This document shows, piece after piece, positions 1 through 11,341 of a DNA stretch of 64,000 nt. The stretch's first letter is position 1. Each line of letters begins with the position of its first letter. The stretch lies in NCBI GenBank assembly GCA_031763025.1, contig JASSKH010000039.1:2294001-2358000 (forward strand), read 5' to 3'. Below the pieces are notes generated by a model. The model did no database searches, had not been told where the DNA came from, and saw nothing but the letters and a program-made list of their open reading frames with translations. The DNA comes from Macrocystis pyrifera. Taxonomy: Eukaryota > Sar > Phaeophyceae > Laminariales > Laminariaceae. Both the position numbers and the translations under genes were made by a program.

Positions 1-75
1 ACTCTGACCCAAAATATAAGGACCGTTTAAACTGAATAATGGTATGCTAACAGGCCCTATATTTCGGGTCAGAGT
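1..75. mobile_element. MITE family 3, copy 1 (terminal inverted repeats ACTCTGACCC)
   Basis: The first 21 bases (ACTCTGACCCAAAATATAAGG) are an imperfect inverted copy of bases 55-75, which end GGGTCAGAGT. The 75-bp unit is therefore a small inverted-repeat element. The window begins exactly at its first base, so its left target duplication cannot be seen. A diverged relative lies at 15113-15187. Confidence 0.6.
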
Positions 76-102
76 GGTAGTAATACATAGTAATACATAT
101 GT

Positions 103-106
103 GGTA
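103..106. repeat. Target site duplication GGTA, left
   Basis: GGTA directly abuts the left LTR and recurs at 5866-5869 directly after the right LTR, as expected of a 4-bp duplication made by a retroviral-type integrase. Confidence 0.6.
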
Positions 107-338
107 TATGGCCTCTGCCAGATGATATCAGCAAGAGGGCTTCCAGCGAGGGACTCCACCAGTCTCGCTGGCCTCGCACTCAGTAAGTCTTGTTCTTAGA
201 GCTTGTATTATCACGGAGTGATCCTCATCGGACCACGAGCCAGGTGGCTAGGGGACATCACACAGGATCCCCGGCCACTGCTCCACTCACACATGCGATT
301 ACACTGAAACCTCCACGGCTTGGTATCTTTTGGCTACA
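107..338 (-). repeat. 3' LTR of the chromovirus
   Basis: 232 bp, starting TGTAGCC on the minus strand and ending GGCCATA. No difference from the other LTR was found by eye. The short open frame on the plus strand inside it (also present in the other LTR) is not taken as a gene. Confidence 0.9.
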
Positions 339-416
339 GCACCCCCAAAGCGAGTTCACTCGACACGAACGAGCTTGACAAAACCAAAAAACCAAGACGA
401 AATCGCATGCGGCAAA

Positions 417-3400
417 TCACAAATCAATGCTGAACTCTGAAGCAATTTTAATCTTGAGCGCACGGGTCATCCGTAATTTGCGCAATTCCTTCACGACGAA
501 TTCAGGCGCAGCAGAATAAATCGACCGCAAAGACTCCCACGTGCGCTCCTCTGCTTCGAAACCATCCCAATCGACCAAGACAATCACCTCGTTGGCATCA
601 TCTTCGGCCACATGCACCAAAGCATTCATGCGGCATTCACCCTGCGCAAAGGAATGTTGGAAAACATCCTTCAGATCAGCGGTGACGTTCAACGTCGCAT
701 CCGCATAAAATCGTAAACGAGCCACGTGAGCTTGATGCACCTTCCCAGAAACGATGTTCTGAACTGAGTACACATGATCATGATCAGCTGCTACCACACG
801 CCACGGACCAGTCCATGTGGACAACAATTTCGGTGTGGCACCCTGCCGACGAACACGAGCATACAACACGAAATCACCAACCGCAAATTTTGGCAACACC
901 ACCTGGCCCTGAGCCTGTTTACGTTTGTTGTCGCGAGACACGGCAACAGCTGCGCGAATATCGGCGCAAAATCTCTCCTGCTCTGCAACGACTTCACGGA
1001 CGTTCGCACGCAACAAGTCAGCATTCATCACGTCAACATTCCACCTGCCATCAGACTCAGAAACGAGCGCCGAGAAATCGGTACGCGGAGCACGCCCAAA
1101 CATCACGCTGTACGGAGTGCTTCGGTAACGTTCACGAAACGAAGTGTTCAAGGCCCACTGAGCGGCCGGCAAAACATCAACCCACTCCGAAACCTGACGA
1201 CGCTGTTCTGACAGAATGGAACGCAGAGCACGTACCACCTCTTTTACCATGCGTTCACACGTACCGTTCGACCACGGCGTGTAAGCGACAGCAAAACGAT
1301 GTTCGATGTGCAACGCGTCGCTCAACAAAGCAAGCACCCTGTTCTTGAAATGCGTGGCGGTATCACTCACCCACACACGCGGCACCCCCAAAGTCTTACA
1401 CCAGGCTAGCAAATGCTTCGCTGTGACCTCGGCTGTACAAGCCTCGGCCGGTTCCAACGCCACGTAGTTGGACAAATCATCCATGATGACCAAAACATAT
1501 CGGAAACCATCCTCATCAGGCAGGCCATCGCTACCTTCGGGCCCGCTGTGGCCAACATACAAAAAATCAAAGTGCACCACTTCTCCCGGAGCGGTACCAT
1601 GCACCGTGTCTCCGTAGGGACGAGGAATGAGTGCACCTGCACGCGTGTCTACACAGTGCAAACACTGGCGAACGAATTCGCGAACCTGAGAATCCATGTG
1701 AGGCCAAACACAATATTCCTTCAGGCGAAACAAAGTCGGCGCCACACCACGGTGACCAGCCGAGCGCATGTGCGCGCACACCATCAAACGAGTTTGAAGA
1801 GCAAGATCATCCGGCGGAATCCACAAGACGTCACGCACCCCAACACGCACACGAAACAAACCATCATCGGCCAAGGTAGCTTGACCGAAGGTTGTCGAAA
1901 ATTCATGAACACCAACGCCGATACGAGCGACAGACCTTTGTTGCGAGGCACGAATCACATCCAATGCGGGAAGCGAATCGTCAGCATTACATGGGCTGTG
2001 CACGGCAACCGAACGAACAGGCACCGTAGGAACTTTGACCCAACGAGACAACAGATCCCCCCAACAGTTTCGATCGCCAGGGATGTGTTCGATTGCATAG
2101 CGGTATTGTCCTAAAACACCCTTCCAATTCTCTAGGCGTTGTGCCATGGTCTTTGTGACCGTCGTGACACACTTCTCCGGATTGAAAATGTACTGCAAGT
2201 TTCGATGATCAGTAAAGATATGAACACCACCCCAAAGCAGGTATTCGAGCCTCCGGAACGTATTAACGATCGCAAAACCTTCTTTGTCGACAGTCGCCCA
2301 GCGCAACTGCGAACCTGTGAACGAACCACTCAGAAATCCGAGAGGCTCGTGAGACATGCTTTCCAACGCCAATCCACTGCGAAATTCGTGTTCAGGCACT
2401 TGGGTGAGAAAACTACCCCAATGGAAATCAGAAGCGTCAGGAAACATCAAAACAACGCACCCGGGACGAGGATGATGAAGCGGCACTGCTTGCGCCACCA
2501 AACCCCGTGCGGCATTCCACGCCCGCACCCGATCCTCCGTCCACGCGGTATCCTTGATGACACGATTGCGCGCCACTCGCTTAGTCCGACGTGTAGCCCC
2601 AACAAGGAGCTCCTCCAAAAAATCACGTAACGGTGCTACCGTTTCCGCTAAACGTGGTAACGATGTACGCAACCAGTTGACAGCCTGCAAGAATTGCATT
2701 AGTTCTCCAGCGTTTTCGGGACGACGCATTTCACTTAAACCTTGCACTCGAGCGGGGTCATGGGACACGACACCATTGGAATACACCTTACCACACCAGA
2801 CCAGTTCACGAGAGAAGAAGGTACACTTGTGGGCGGCGACAAACAGTCCAACATTCTCCAGGCGTTCAAGAATGTCATCAAGCAGCTGCAGAAGAGCTTC
2901 TTCGGTGTCTGCGAAAAAGAAAACGTCATCGACCCAAACTTTGCAATCCAAACCACGCAACACTTCAGTCATGACACCTTGGAAATAAGAAGTCGCATTC
3001 AAAACACCTTGGGGAACACGGGTAGGCGTGAACAAACCGTCGCTTGTCGCCATGGTGAAGACGTCTTGCGCCTCCGGAGCCAAAGGCATCTGCCAGTACC
3101 CTTGAAGTAGGTCCAGCTTGCCGAAGAAACGCGCCCCCAGCAGATCTCCCATGTCTTCATGGTTGGGCATGACGCCCGGGGACTTCTCCACCTGTGCGTT
3201 CACCGCCGAGTAGTCGCTCACCAAACGGAAAGAGTCCTTCTTGGGCACCGCCATCGCCGGACTCGCCCACACCGCCTGGATGTTGTGGTAGACAAAGCCA
3301 AAAAACACCAAAGCAGCAATGCACTTCGAGAGCCAGTCCCTTTTCGTCGGTTCGTACCGACGTGGCGTTGCCTTGACAGGCTTCGCCTGTTGCTTCAGCT

Positions 3401-5426
3401 GCACTCGCATCGGCTCCACTTGCGCTGGCGGATCACCACACAGCGCACGGCGAAAAGCACCCACGCGACGAGCCAAAATTTCGCGCAAACGGGTTGCTCC
3501 GCCGACGCTTAATCCACTCTGCTCTGCCTGCTGCACGCTGTCCTCCAACGCCCGTTCTCGGGCCGTCCGCTCCGCCTCCGGATCCATGAACATGTCTGGC
3601 CCCCGGTCGACCAAATGTTCCACCGCCTTGTCCTCCGGAGCATCCACCGTAGCCTCGGTCTGAAAAGCACGCACGGAAACCGTCACTCTGCGCGCCGCAA
3701 GGTAACTCGGAGTCTCCACACCGGTCGATACCGGCACTGCGCGAGGGCGAAGCTTCTCCAGAGCTTCACGGTAGACGTCGATGCCAAGAGCTTTCATGGT
3801 AGCCATGCCAAACAGAACGACGTTATCTGTACCAGGCATGACCGCGAAAGTGATGGGCTCCAATTTCACCGCTCCCCACGGCGTCCGTACACTCACGGCA
3901 ATCGGCACCGTTTTGTGCGTGACCATCACTGAAACACCCGTAGCGGTTTTCGCCTGCTGCGGGCCATTTTCGAACGGAATTTGCAGATCGGCGCCGCCGA
4001 AATGCGAAGACAGCTGCTGAAGTAAGCCGACACCGATGGACGTGAGCGCCGACCCCGAATCAAGGATCACACGCGCCATCAGCGAACCAACCGACCCTGG
4101 CAAAGAGAGATCAGCGCGTAAACACTCAGCGCTGCGATCGACAGGCACTTCACCTGCCGTTGAACTCTGGTCGGTACCAAGAGTCACCTGACGCCATGGC
4201 TGCCCTCCTACAGCCGGCGCCGAAGAAATAGAATCGGCGGTCCACCCCGACCAAGACGTCGAATATACAGACGGTTCCGGCGCTACCGCCCCTGCAGCAG
4301 CACCAGACACTGACTCCGCCCGCTCGGTGGATGGCGAAGTTCTCGCTCCAGCAGCACCCACCGATGTTCCAGCTCCTCCAACGTATACAGCTCGGCCGGC
4401 AACAGACGAACCAGATCCCGACCCAGCGGCTCCTGCCGCTGGCGCACCAGAAGTTGAAGAAGCAACAGCAGAAGTTCCACCGCCCGCTGTCAATTGATTG
4501 CCACCACGGCCACCGCGCCCGCGTCCATGGTTGAATCTGCCCCGGCCGCCATTGCGGCCCCCGCGATACCCTGACGACCCGCGCCCACCACTGCTGGGAG
4601 CTGTGCCGCCACCGCGAGCTTTTGGGCAATCAGAAACATAATGGTTGGGATCACCACACTCGAAACAGACGCGAACAAACGACTTTTTCGCGGACTGCTG
4701 CTGTTTCGGTTTCTGCTGCTGTTGGCGTCGCGGTTCAGCTGCCCCTGCAGCATCTTTCCGACCATACGCCTCGATGAATTTCCACTGTTCTGCAGCAGAA
4801 AAAATTTGGTCCATGACCAATGCCGGGTCCTTCTTCCACCCTGCAGCGTACGTGAGCTGACCTTTTACGTACTTTTTGAACTCGGACGGCCATAAGCCAT
4901 CCACCAACGCCATGCTCACAAATTCCGCCGGTCCGGGCAACCACGAACGGTCCTGCGCGCGGTACATGGCATGCACCGCGTGATTCTCCGCAAAATACTT
5001 TTCCATAGCGGAGTTTACCATCATCGCGCGGTCTTTGACGGATGTTTCACCGCCCTGCTTTTCATCGCGCCTCATTGAGAGAACGCGACGCAAGTCCGCT
5101 GCCGCCCGCGAGGTGTCAAATCTGTTGCTGGTGGTTGTGTAACCGGCGTGCTGCCTAACAGCGTCCAACAACTCCGAGGCGGTCATCGTAGTCTGATGCT
5201 TGTAAAATCCCTCAAAACACCGATGAATGTAATTGGGGATAAGCTGGCCCATGCTCACTTTGGAGTGCTGAACCACCCCCTGAGCGTTGGCGAGCTGCAG
5301 CCGTTCCTCATAATCGAGGTACGCTGCGTAAAAAACACGAGAGGCCTGCTCGGTCCACACCTCTCCGTATTTCGGTGGAGTCAGAGACTCCCCTACCACC
5401 AGCGGCGTGCTTGCCGTGTGCGCCAT
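417..5426 (-). CDS. Fused gag-pol polyprotein of the chromovirus
   Basis: A single 1669-residue frame. In order it shows a gag region with a CCHC zinc knuckle (CFECGDPNHYVSDC) followed by a Gly/Ser-rich stretch, an aspartic protease with a DSG active site (VILDSGSALTSIG), a reverse transcriptase with the catalytic block VWVDD, an RNase H (DASDFHWGSF), and an integrase with an HHCC zinc domain (H-RSAGH, CLHC) and DDE core (HFDFLYVG, VSDTATHF). A C-terminal chromodomain follows (VDWDGFEAEERTWESL). Chromodomains in this family are known to guide integration to marked chromatin. The start is the first Met after the leader at 5427-5633. Gag and pol share one frame, so no frameshifting is needed. 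Confidence 0.93.
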   Translation of the reverse strand: MAHTASTPLVVGESLTPPKYGEVWTEQASRVFYAAYLDYEERLQLANAQGVVQHSKVSMGQLIPNYIHRCFEGFYKHQTTMTASELLDAVRQHAGYTTTSNRFDTSRAAADLRRVLSMRRDEKQGGETSVKDRAMMVNSAMEKYFAENHAVHAMYRAQDRSWLPGPAEFVSMALVDGLWPSEFKKYVKGQLTYAAGWKKDPALVMDQIFSAAEQWKFIEAYGRKDAAGAAEPRRQQQQKPKQQQSAKKSFVRVCFECGDPNHYVSDCPKARGGGTAPSSGGRGSSGYRGGRNGGRGRFNHGRGRGGRGGNQLTAGGGTSAVASSTSGAPAAGAAGSGSGSSVAGRAVYVGGAGTSVGAAGARTSPSTERAESVSGAAAGAVAPEPSVYSTSWSGWTADSISSAPAVGGQPWRQVTLGTDQSSTAGEVPVDRSAECLRADLSLPGSVGSLMARVILDSGSALTSIGVGLLQQLSSHFGGADLQIPFENGPQQAKTATGVSVMVTHKTVPIAVSVRTPWGAVKLEPITFAVMPGTDNVVLFGMATMKALGIDVYREALEKLRPRAVPVSTGVETPSYLAARRVTVSVRAFQTEATVDAPEDKAVEHLVDRGPDMFMDPEAERTARERALEDSVQQAEQSGLSVGGATRLREILARRVGAFRRALCGDPPAQVEPMRVQLKQQAKPVKATPRRYEPTKRDWLSKCIAALVFFGFVYHNIQAVWASPAMAVPKKDSFRLVSDYSAVNAQVEKSPGVMPNHEDMGDLLGARFFGKLDLLQGYWQMPLAPEAQDVFTMATSDGLFTPTRVPQGVLNATSYFQGVMTEVLRGLDCKVWVDDVFFFADTEEALLQLLDDILERLENVGLFVAAHKCTFFSRELVWCGKVYSNGVVSHDPARVQGLSEMRRPENAGELMQFLQAVNWLRTSLPRLAETVAPLRDFLEELLVGATRRTKRVARNRVIKDTAWTEDRVRAWNAARGLVAQAVPLHHPRPGCVVLMFPDASDFHWGSFLTQVPEHEFRSGLALESMSHEPLGFLSGSFTGSQLRWATVDKEGFAIVNTFRRLEYLLWGGVHIFTDHRNLQYIFNPEKCVTTVTKTMAQRLENWKGVLGQYRYAIEHIPGDRNCWGDLLSRWVKVPTVPVRSVAVHSPCNADDSLPALDVIRASQQRSVARIGVGVHEFSTTFGQATLADDGLFRVRVGVRDVLWIPPDDLALQTRLMVCAHMRSAGHRGVAPTLFRLKEYCVWPHMDSQVREFVRQCLHCVDTRAGALIPRPYGDTVHGTAPGEVVHFDFLYVGHSGPEGSDGLPDEDGFRYVLVIMDDLSNYVALEPAEACTAEVTAKHLLAWCKTLGVPRVWVSDTATHFKNRVLALLSDALHIEHRFAVAYTPWSNGTCERMVKEVVRALRSILSEQRRQVSEWVDVLPAAQWALNTSFRERYRSTPYSVMFGRAPRTDFSALVSESDGRWNVDVMNADLLRANVREVVAEQERFCADIRAAVAVSRDNKRKQAQGQVVLPKFAVGDFVLYARVRRQGATPKLLSTWTGPWRVVAADHDHVYSVQNIVSGKVHQAHVARLRFYADATLNVTADLKDVFQHSFAQGECRMNALVHVAEDDANEVIVLVDWDGFEAEERTWESLRSIYSAAPEFVVKELRKLRMTRALKIKIASEFSIDL

Positions 5427-5633
5427 AATCCACAGCAGTCCACCTGGACTCTACTGTAATAACGGAGAAACTGCCGCCTGACCTGTGCGTCCTCCAGCTC
5501 CCGGAGCGTCCTCCCCTGCTGTGCGCTTCAAGCCGTTTCGATCCGTCCAACGGGCCAACTGCCTTCCCAGCTGTGACCCAATACTCCGCAGCCGAAAACT
5601 CCTCCAACAGAAGTTCCGCGAATATCTAGATAT

Positions 5634-5865
5634 TATGGCCTCTGCCAGATGATATCAGCAAGAGGGCTTCCAGCGAGGGACTCCACCAGTCTCGCTGGCC
5701 TCGCACTCAGTAAGTCTTGTTCTTAGAGCTTGTATTATCACGGAGTGATCCTCATCGGACCACGAGCCAGGTGGCTAGGGGACATCACACAGGATCCCCG
5801 GCCACTGCTCCACTCACACATGCGATTACACTGAAACCTCCACGGCTTGGTATCTTTTGGCTACA
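5634..5865 (-). repeat. 5' LTR of the chromovirus
   Basis: Direct copy of 107-338; on the minus strand it lies upstream of the leader and gag-pol frame, so it is the promoter-bearing LTR. Confidence 0.9.
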
Positions 5866-5869
5866 GGTA
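5866..5869. repeat. Target site duplication GGTA, right
   Basis: Matches 103-106 on the other side of the chromovirus. Confidence 0.6.
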
Positions 5870-6248
5870 GTAACACATACAGTAGTAATACATACCATAG
5901 TACCAGGTAGTTACCAGAGTCTACCTACCAAATACCCAACCGTGTATCCCCCTACAGTAGATACCCAGCCATTTTGGTTACCAACCATTTTGGTTCTGAT
6001 CACAGCAGTGCCGGTCCCTCTATATCCCATTTATAGTGACATTAAGAGTATGTGCCTACCGGCAATACTCAACACACAGTCACACCGGTGACTGTATTCC
6101 CAACTGCGCCAAGCGATTTCGCAGCCACTCTCTATAGCGGCCAACCGGCACTATTCAACCCGCACTATAGAGTGACCAATAAAGTAGTGTGCTTGTATGA
6201 TAAGTCCCTCCGTGATACCAGTGAGGAGGACAGGCACGCATCACGCAC

Positions 6249-6376
6249 CTAGTTTTTTGCAGAACGCGGCGAGTTCCGCGCAACGTTCCGCACCAATCAG
6301 ACCGAGCACGACGGTTACTCCCACGGCTCCCTCCTCCTTGGCGCGAGCGATCTCGAACTCCGATAAAACCAGATCC
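6249..6376 (-). CDS. IGPS-like gene, exon 6
   Basis: 42 codons with partial codons at both ends (DLVLSEFEIARAKEEGA...AAFCKKLG), acceptor ATCAAAG, donor GTGCGT. This is the helix-strand pair after the RKD block of IGPS. The donor shows that more exons must follow to the left. Confidence 0.85.
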
Positions 6377-9300
6377 CTTTGATTCGTGGACAGGTGAAAG
6401 ACAACGGAGAAGAACGTTTTGCATGCGTATAATAAAAAATAGAATCGGGTCGTTACCGATACCAGGCCTGTGGATATCCAAGGATATACGAGACACTGTC
6501 ATGTTACCATGTTGGAATGACCGATCAACAAAATATAGTCTGCTTGGGCGCCAGCAGTCTCGACCTCCGATTTAACCCTACGTATATCCCTTGCATTCCT
6601 ATCATTCATGGACAGGTGATCCAAAGCAGTGTTGCATGCAATACAAAACAAGAAGGGGGCCGTTACGAGGGGTGTAGTGTACGAGGCGATGTTATGGTAT
6701 CACATTGGTATTATTGTCACACAAACTCGTCACCATATTCTAAAGAGTCCACTTTCACAAGGTTACTTGGCGTTATGATATTTTTATCTTGTGGTGACAC
6801 ATTTTATAGCACGCCTTATGGCGACATTATCTCAAGTGAACATCACAATGCCATACCTCACGATGACACTATGTCATACAAATACATGTTCATGACACTT
6901 TAGCATGCTTGATGATGACATTATCACATCTTGTAACGGTCATGGGACTTTGGAGTGGAAACTTGACGATCAAAAAGTGACGATTCCAGCGAAGGCCCAC
7001 TGCGTATAGCGGTAGGGGGGATGGCACAACATGGTGTCCGAGTTACAATGGTTGCAATGCAAGCAGTCGTATGGCACGGGCGCGGCATTTGCGGCATTTG
7101 CCTACCCACACTTCTTGGCGCTGAGGGTGCTCCATAGCTCGTAGGCGGGTTTCAACATCAAAATAAATATATATATTTTTGGCCGCTATCTCGGGATGGC
7201 CTGTCATAAGAGGTAAACATACCTCACCATCATCATCATCATCATCCTCATGATGATGATGATGATCATCATCATCATGATCGCGGCATTGTCACTACAG
7301 CACCATACATACCACACCTTGCCATGACTTCCTCCATCAGACGCGTGTTTGCCTTCTATGGGCAGCACCTTATAGAATCTACTACAGATAGTAACAGTAA
7401 TATCGCGACAATTTTCGGAGGCTCCTCACTAGAAGAGCTCTATAGCATTTACGAGGTCACCCAAAGACTGTTTCGAGAAGAAAAAAAACGCCCTTAAGGG
7501 GCCTTGATCCTACTGTAGATCCGCAGCAAAAAACATTGTAAAAACAAACGATAAGGCATATGCCGTCTTGGAGAAACCTCATCAGTCAGAATATTGCCTC
7601 ATGAGGCCAAAAAGTGCTACCTCTACAGAAGAATGCGTCATGTCAGCATACCGGGCATACAGCATACAGCATACTATTTTTAACCGAAATAAATCATACC
7701 ACATAATCGTAAGAACTGGGGGGGAGAGAAGGGAAAAGACCCCGTGATCAGTGACGGTAAAAATCTCCAGCGACTGATAAAAAAATATGATCGAACAGAC
7801 AAAGCATCCAAACTGCCTTACGCCCTCTACGGCATGTATGCAGGCAGTTTCAGCACATGCTCGTAGGTCAACTAGAGATTCGAATGGGTCTCTCCGTTTC
7901 AATGACCGATCGGCAACAGCCCTTTCAGGACTGCAGTCCCGTTTTGAGGACAAACTAGTCAATTTTTTAGTCTTACGGGGGACCATAGTAAATGGGACCA
8001 AATTTTGTTAGTAAAAATAGGTAAATATATAGGTTTTTGTGTGTACCGTAGGTCCTATTTACTATGGTCCCCAGTAATATTGCTGCACTTTGACACCAAA
8101 ACGGCAGTGCAGTCCTAAAAAAGATTAGAAGGAAATGACATGAAGTCAGCAGTTTGTCCGAACTACGATTAGGTGCAGGTATATGGCCTACAGCAGTAGA
8201 TCTATTGAAGGTGCAGTAGACAAACGTACTCGGCAATATGCCATTAGGGAACAGCAGTAGTACAGCAGTAGAACAGCAGGACGGCCGCACGATGCAGAAC
8301 ACACCTACCAGGTAAGTACTAACTATTTCGGGGGGCCATAGTAAATAGGACCAAATACTGATAATAAAAATAGGCAAATATATAGGTTTTTGTGTTTGCC
8401 ACAGGTCCTATTAACGATGGCCCCCCGTAATAGCTACTCAGCACATACCAGGTAGCACATATCGTGGGGCCGGCCTTATGTATACACTGCAGTATCACAC
8501 TATTCGCCGTGCTAGTATAGCCGCGTGTCGTATGCCCACCACGACACGGGTGTATTTAGCCTCAGCACACAGGTTGATTGGGTATCTTTACTGTATTGCT
8601 GACCCCGGATCAAGTCCCGGGGAATGCGTTGCTCACTGATGTGGTGGTGTTTGGACATGCGTGCGATCCACAAAAAAAAACAAACCCAACTCGCCGCTTC
8701 TACGAGGCGACAGCTGACGATATGCTTCTTTCATACCGTACATACCTGGTATATATTTTCAAGATAAGCACACCCACACCCCCGATTTTGACAGCTGTCA
8801 GCGTTTCTTCCCCTCAAAAAGGATTACATATCCTTCATGAGGCCATCCTAAAGTCGTAGCCGGTACGATATAGCGAGAGCGCGATCGAGGTACCACACAT
8901 AAGCTTCGATGAAACCCTCGATCTCACTATAGCGTACGTGTCAAGGGCATGGTAATATTGTTAAAAAAATTAAAACATCAAACGAGGAAATACAAATCCT
9001 GCATGAGGTCGAAAAAAACCCATATAGTAATGGCGATCGATTTATCATACGAAAGCAGCACGCACATTTTTTTTGCGAGGAAACCTTCGATTTCACCAGG
9101 GGCATATGAGAAAAAAACCTTCCCGACACCCCTTGGACACCCCACTACCCATCCAGTGTCGAGACCCAGACAGGGGAAGGGGGGTGTGTAGTCGATATCA
9201 TGCGTGGCTGTAGTTATATGACCATGAGACCCTCGCATCCCTACATCGCCTGGACGGAGCACGTCGGGTTTTCATCGACCAGGCACACACATTGCTCGCA

Positions 9301-11301
9301 CCAAGCGCGCTGCGCCGTGAGGTGTTCGGCGAGTCGCATGAAGGGTGAGCTGCATCCTACTAAAATCCGCTTGTGAGGCGGACTTGCCCACGAATGACAG
9401 CTTCGACGGGCCAGACAGGGGGGGCGGGGGGTGCACTCTATACCATGCATGGCCGTAGTCGTGTGATCATAACCCCTCGCGTCCCTACAGTCAGACAGCC
9501 GGGGGGGGGGGGGGTGCGGGGGGTGTACTGGATATCATGCATGGCCGTAGTCGTATGACCATAGACCTCAGTCAGACGGCGGAGAGGGTGGGGGGACTAA
9601 ACTAAAACTACGTAGAGTAGTAGTCCCTCTGCAGCAATGCCGGTATGTGACATCGGGCCAATACACCGGCAATATAGCGGGCACCGGCATTATTCCGCAT
9701 ACTGCCATACTGGTTACTGGTTAATCCCATATATGTCAAGCGATTTCACCGGCGTCATTAAGGGCACTGGCATCATTGAACCGGCAATATAGATGGACCC
9801 CTACTGCTGTAAAACGCAGACAAAAAAAACTCGTATTTTGTAATTTCGTCCAGAAATCCCAGATCACTGTTTTTTGTTTTTCGTTTTGACGATAAAACTT
9901 CGTTTTGATTAGTCATTCTGACCATTATGGGAGCGTGGTGTCGTTGTTCTTTTGGTCGAGCACCCCCTATATCACAACTGATGTATTACATTTTATGCAC
10001 TACTTTATGTAGGTTTGTAGGTTTGTTTGCTGAAAATACCTGACGATGACGGGCATCGGTCCGGGGAAGTCTCCGCGGCTGTTCTCCTGATCCGCCACTA
10101 CCCTCCGCAAGTCATCCGCCGAGCAGCCTCCCGTTTGGCTTGTTGTCACGACAGCAGTGCACACAGTAACAGCAGAAGCATGGGAATAAGTGGCACTAGC
10201 TAATGGTTGTTAATAACACTCCAAATGCTTTGTTTGCAAGGGTATACATACTTGTACATACTTATATACTCACTGGTATACACCCGAACATACTTGAGTA
10301 CGACTTTCCTGATCCGCCATTACCCCCCACAAGCCATCCGCAGAGCAGCCTCTCGTTTGGCTTACTGGCCTATTGGCTTACCGGCCTATTGGCTTACTGG
10401 CCTATTGGCTTACTGGCCTATTGGCTTACTGGCCTATTGGCTTATTGCCGTAACATAAGGTAACAACAGCAACACCAGCTATTGATGGTTTTACTACAGT
10501 AACAATTCACAGGCGTGATTGTACGTAATGCCATGATGAAATAGTAGCTGGTAGAGTCAGGACCGACAGTGAATTTTATGATATCGTTGGGTGGAAAAAC
10601 GGTTTGATGCGAAGACAACACACGCATTGGCAGTTCAAGGGTGTGCTTAGTACAAGGCATACCTACGCTATACCTACAGTATGTACGTAATGAGATAGAC
10701 GATGTAGACCAAACAGATCAGAAAAACTATCGCTTGGCATTCTGAGGTGCTGCGCAGGATCTGTACGGTACAGATCCAAGCCAGGGAACATGTCCTATTG
10801 TAGATGATGCAGATCATCACACACCTCCCACCCTCAAACAATATGACCTACAGTAGTAGATCGTACATATCAGGGATCTATCTATCTATCTTCCCTGAAA
10901 GATCTAGATCATCAAGAGATCTGTAGATGATCTGTACACGATCTGTCCGAAAGATCTAAATGATGACGCGGCAATCTACTACAGTATCTGTACTATTAAT
11001 AGTACAAGATATGAGGTGTGACATGCACATACTCTGTCCTCGGTACCGTATAGGATCTGAATGATCTAAAGGTCTAAATGATCTAAATGATCTAAATCAT
11101 GGTCTGTCAGATTGGTCACACTTTTTACTTCTTGTTTTTTAATGTACCTTTCGGTCGCGACAGCTACGCAGCTAGCTCCTCCGTTTCGGAAGAGGGGGCA
11201 AAGCAGCTCAGGAGCCAATATGCCGTCGATAAACCCTGAAAAAAGACATACGACAGACACAGACACAGACACGTATTATACCACGTATACAGCAGTACGT
11301 C

Positions 11302-11341
<40 letters not shown>

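Larger units (their letters stand above)
107..5865 (-). mobile_element. Ty3/gypsy LTR retrotransposon, chromovirus type, looks whole
   Basis: Two direct repeats of 232 bp (107-338 and 5634-5865), identical by eye, bracket one long gag-pol frame on the minus strand. A purine-rich tract (minus strand, next to base 339) adjoins the 3' LTR. I did not recognise a tRNA primer-binding site next to the 5' LTR. GGTA is duplicated outside both LTRs. Identical LTRs and an uninterrupted frame mean a recent insertion. It stands about 380 bp beyond exon 6 of the synthase gene, probably within an intron. Confidence 0.93.

Noticed and set aside
190-378. Short frame repeated identically at 5717
   Set aside because: It lies in both LTRs and is explained by their identity.
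774-5459. Many plus- and minus-strand frames of 60-230 codons within the chromovirus
   Set aside because: They are shadows of the single gag-pol frame, without domain or start context of their own.
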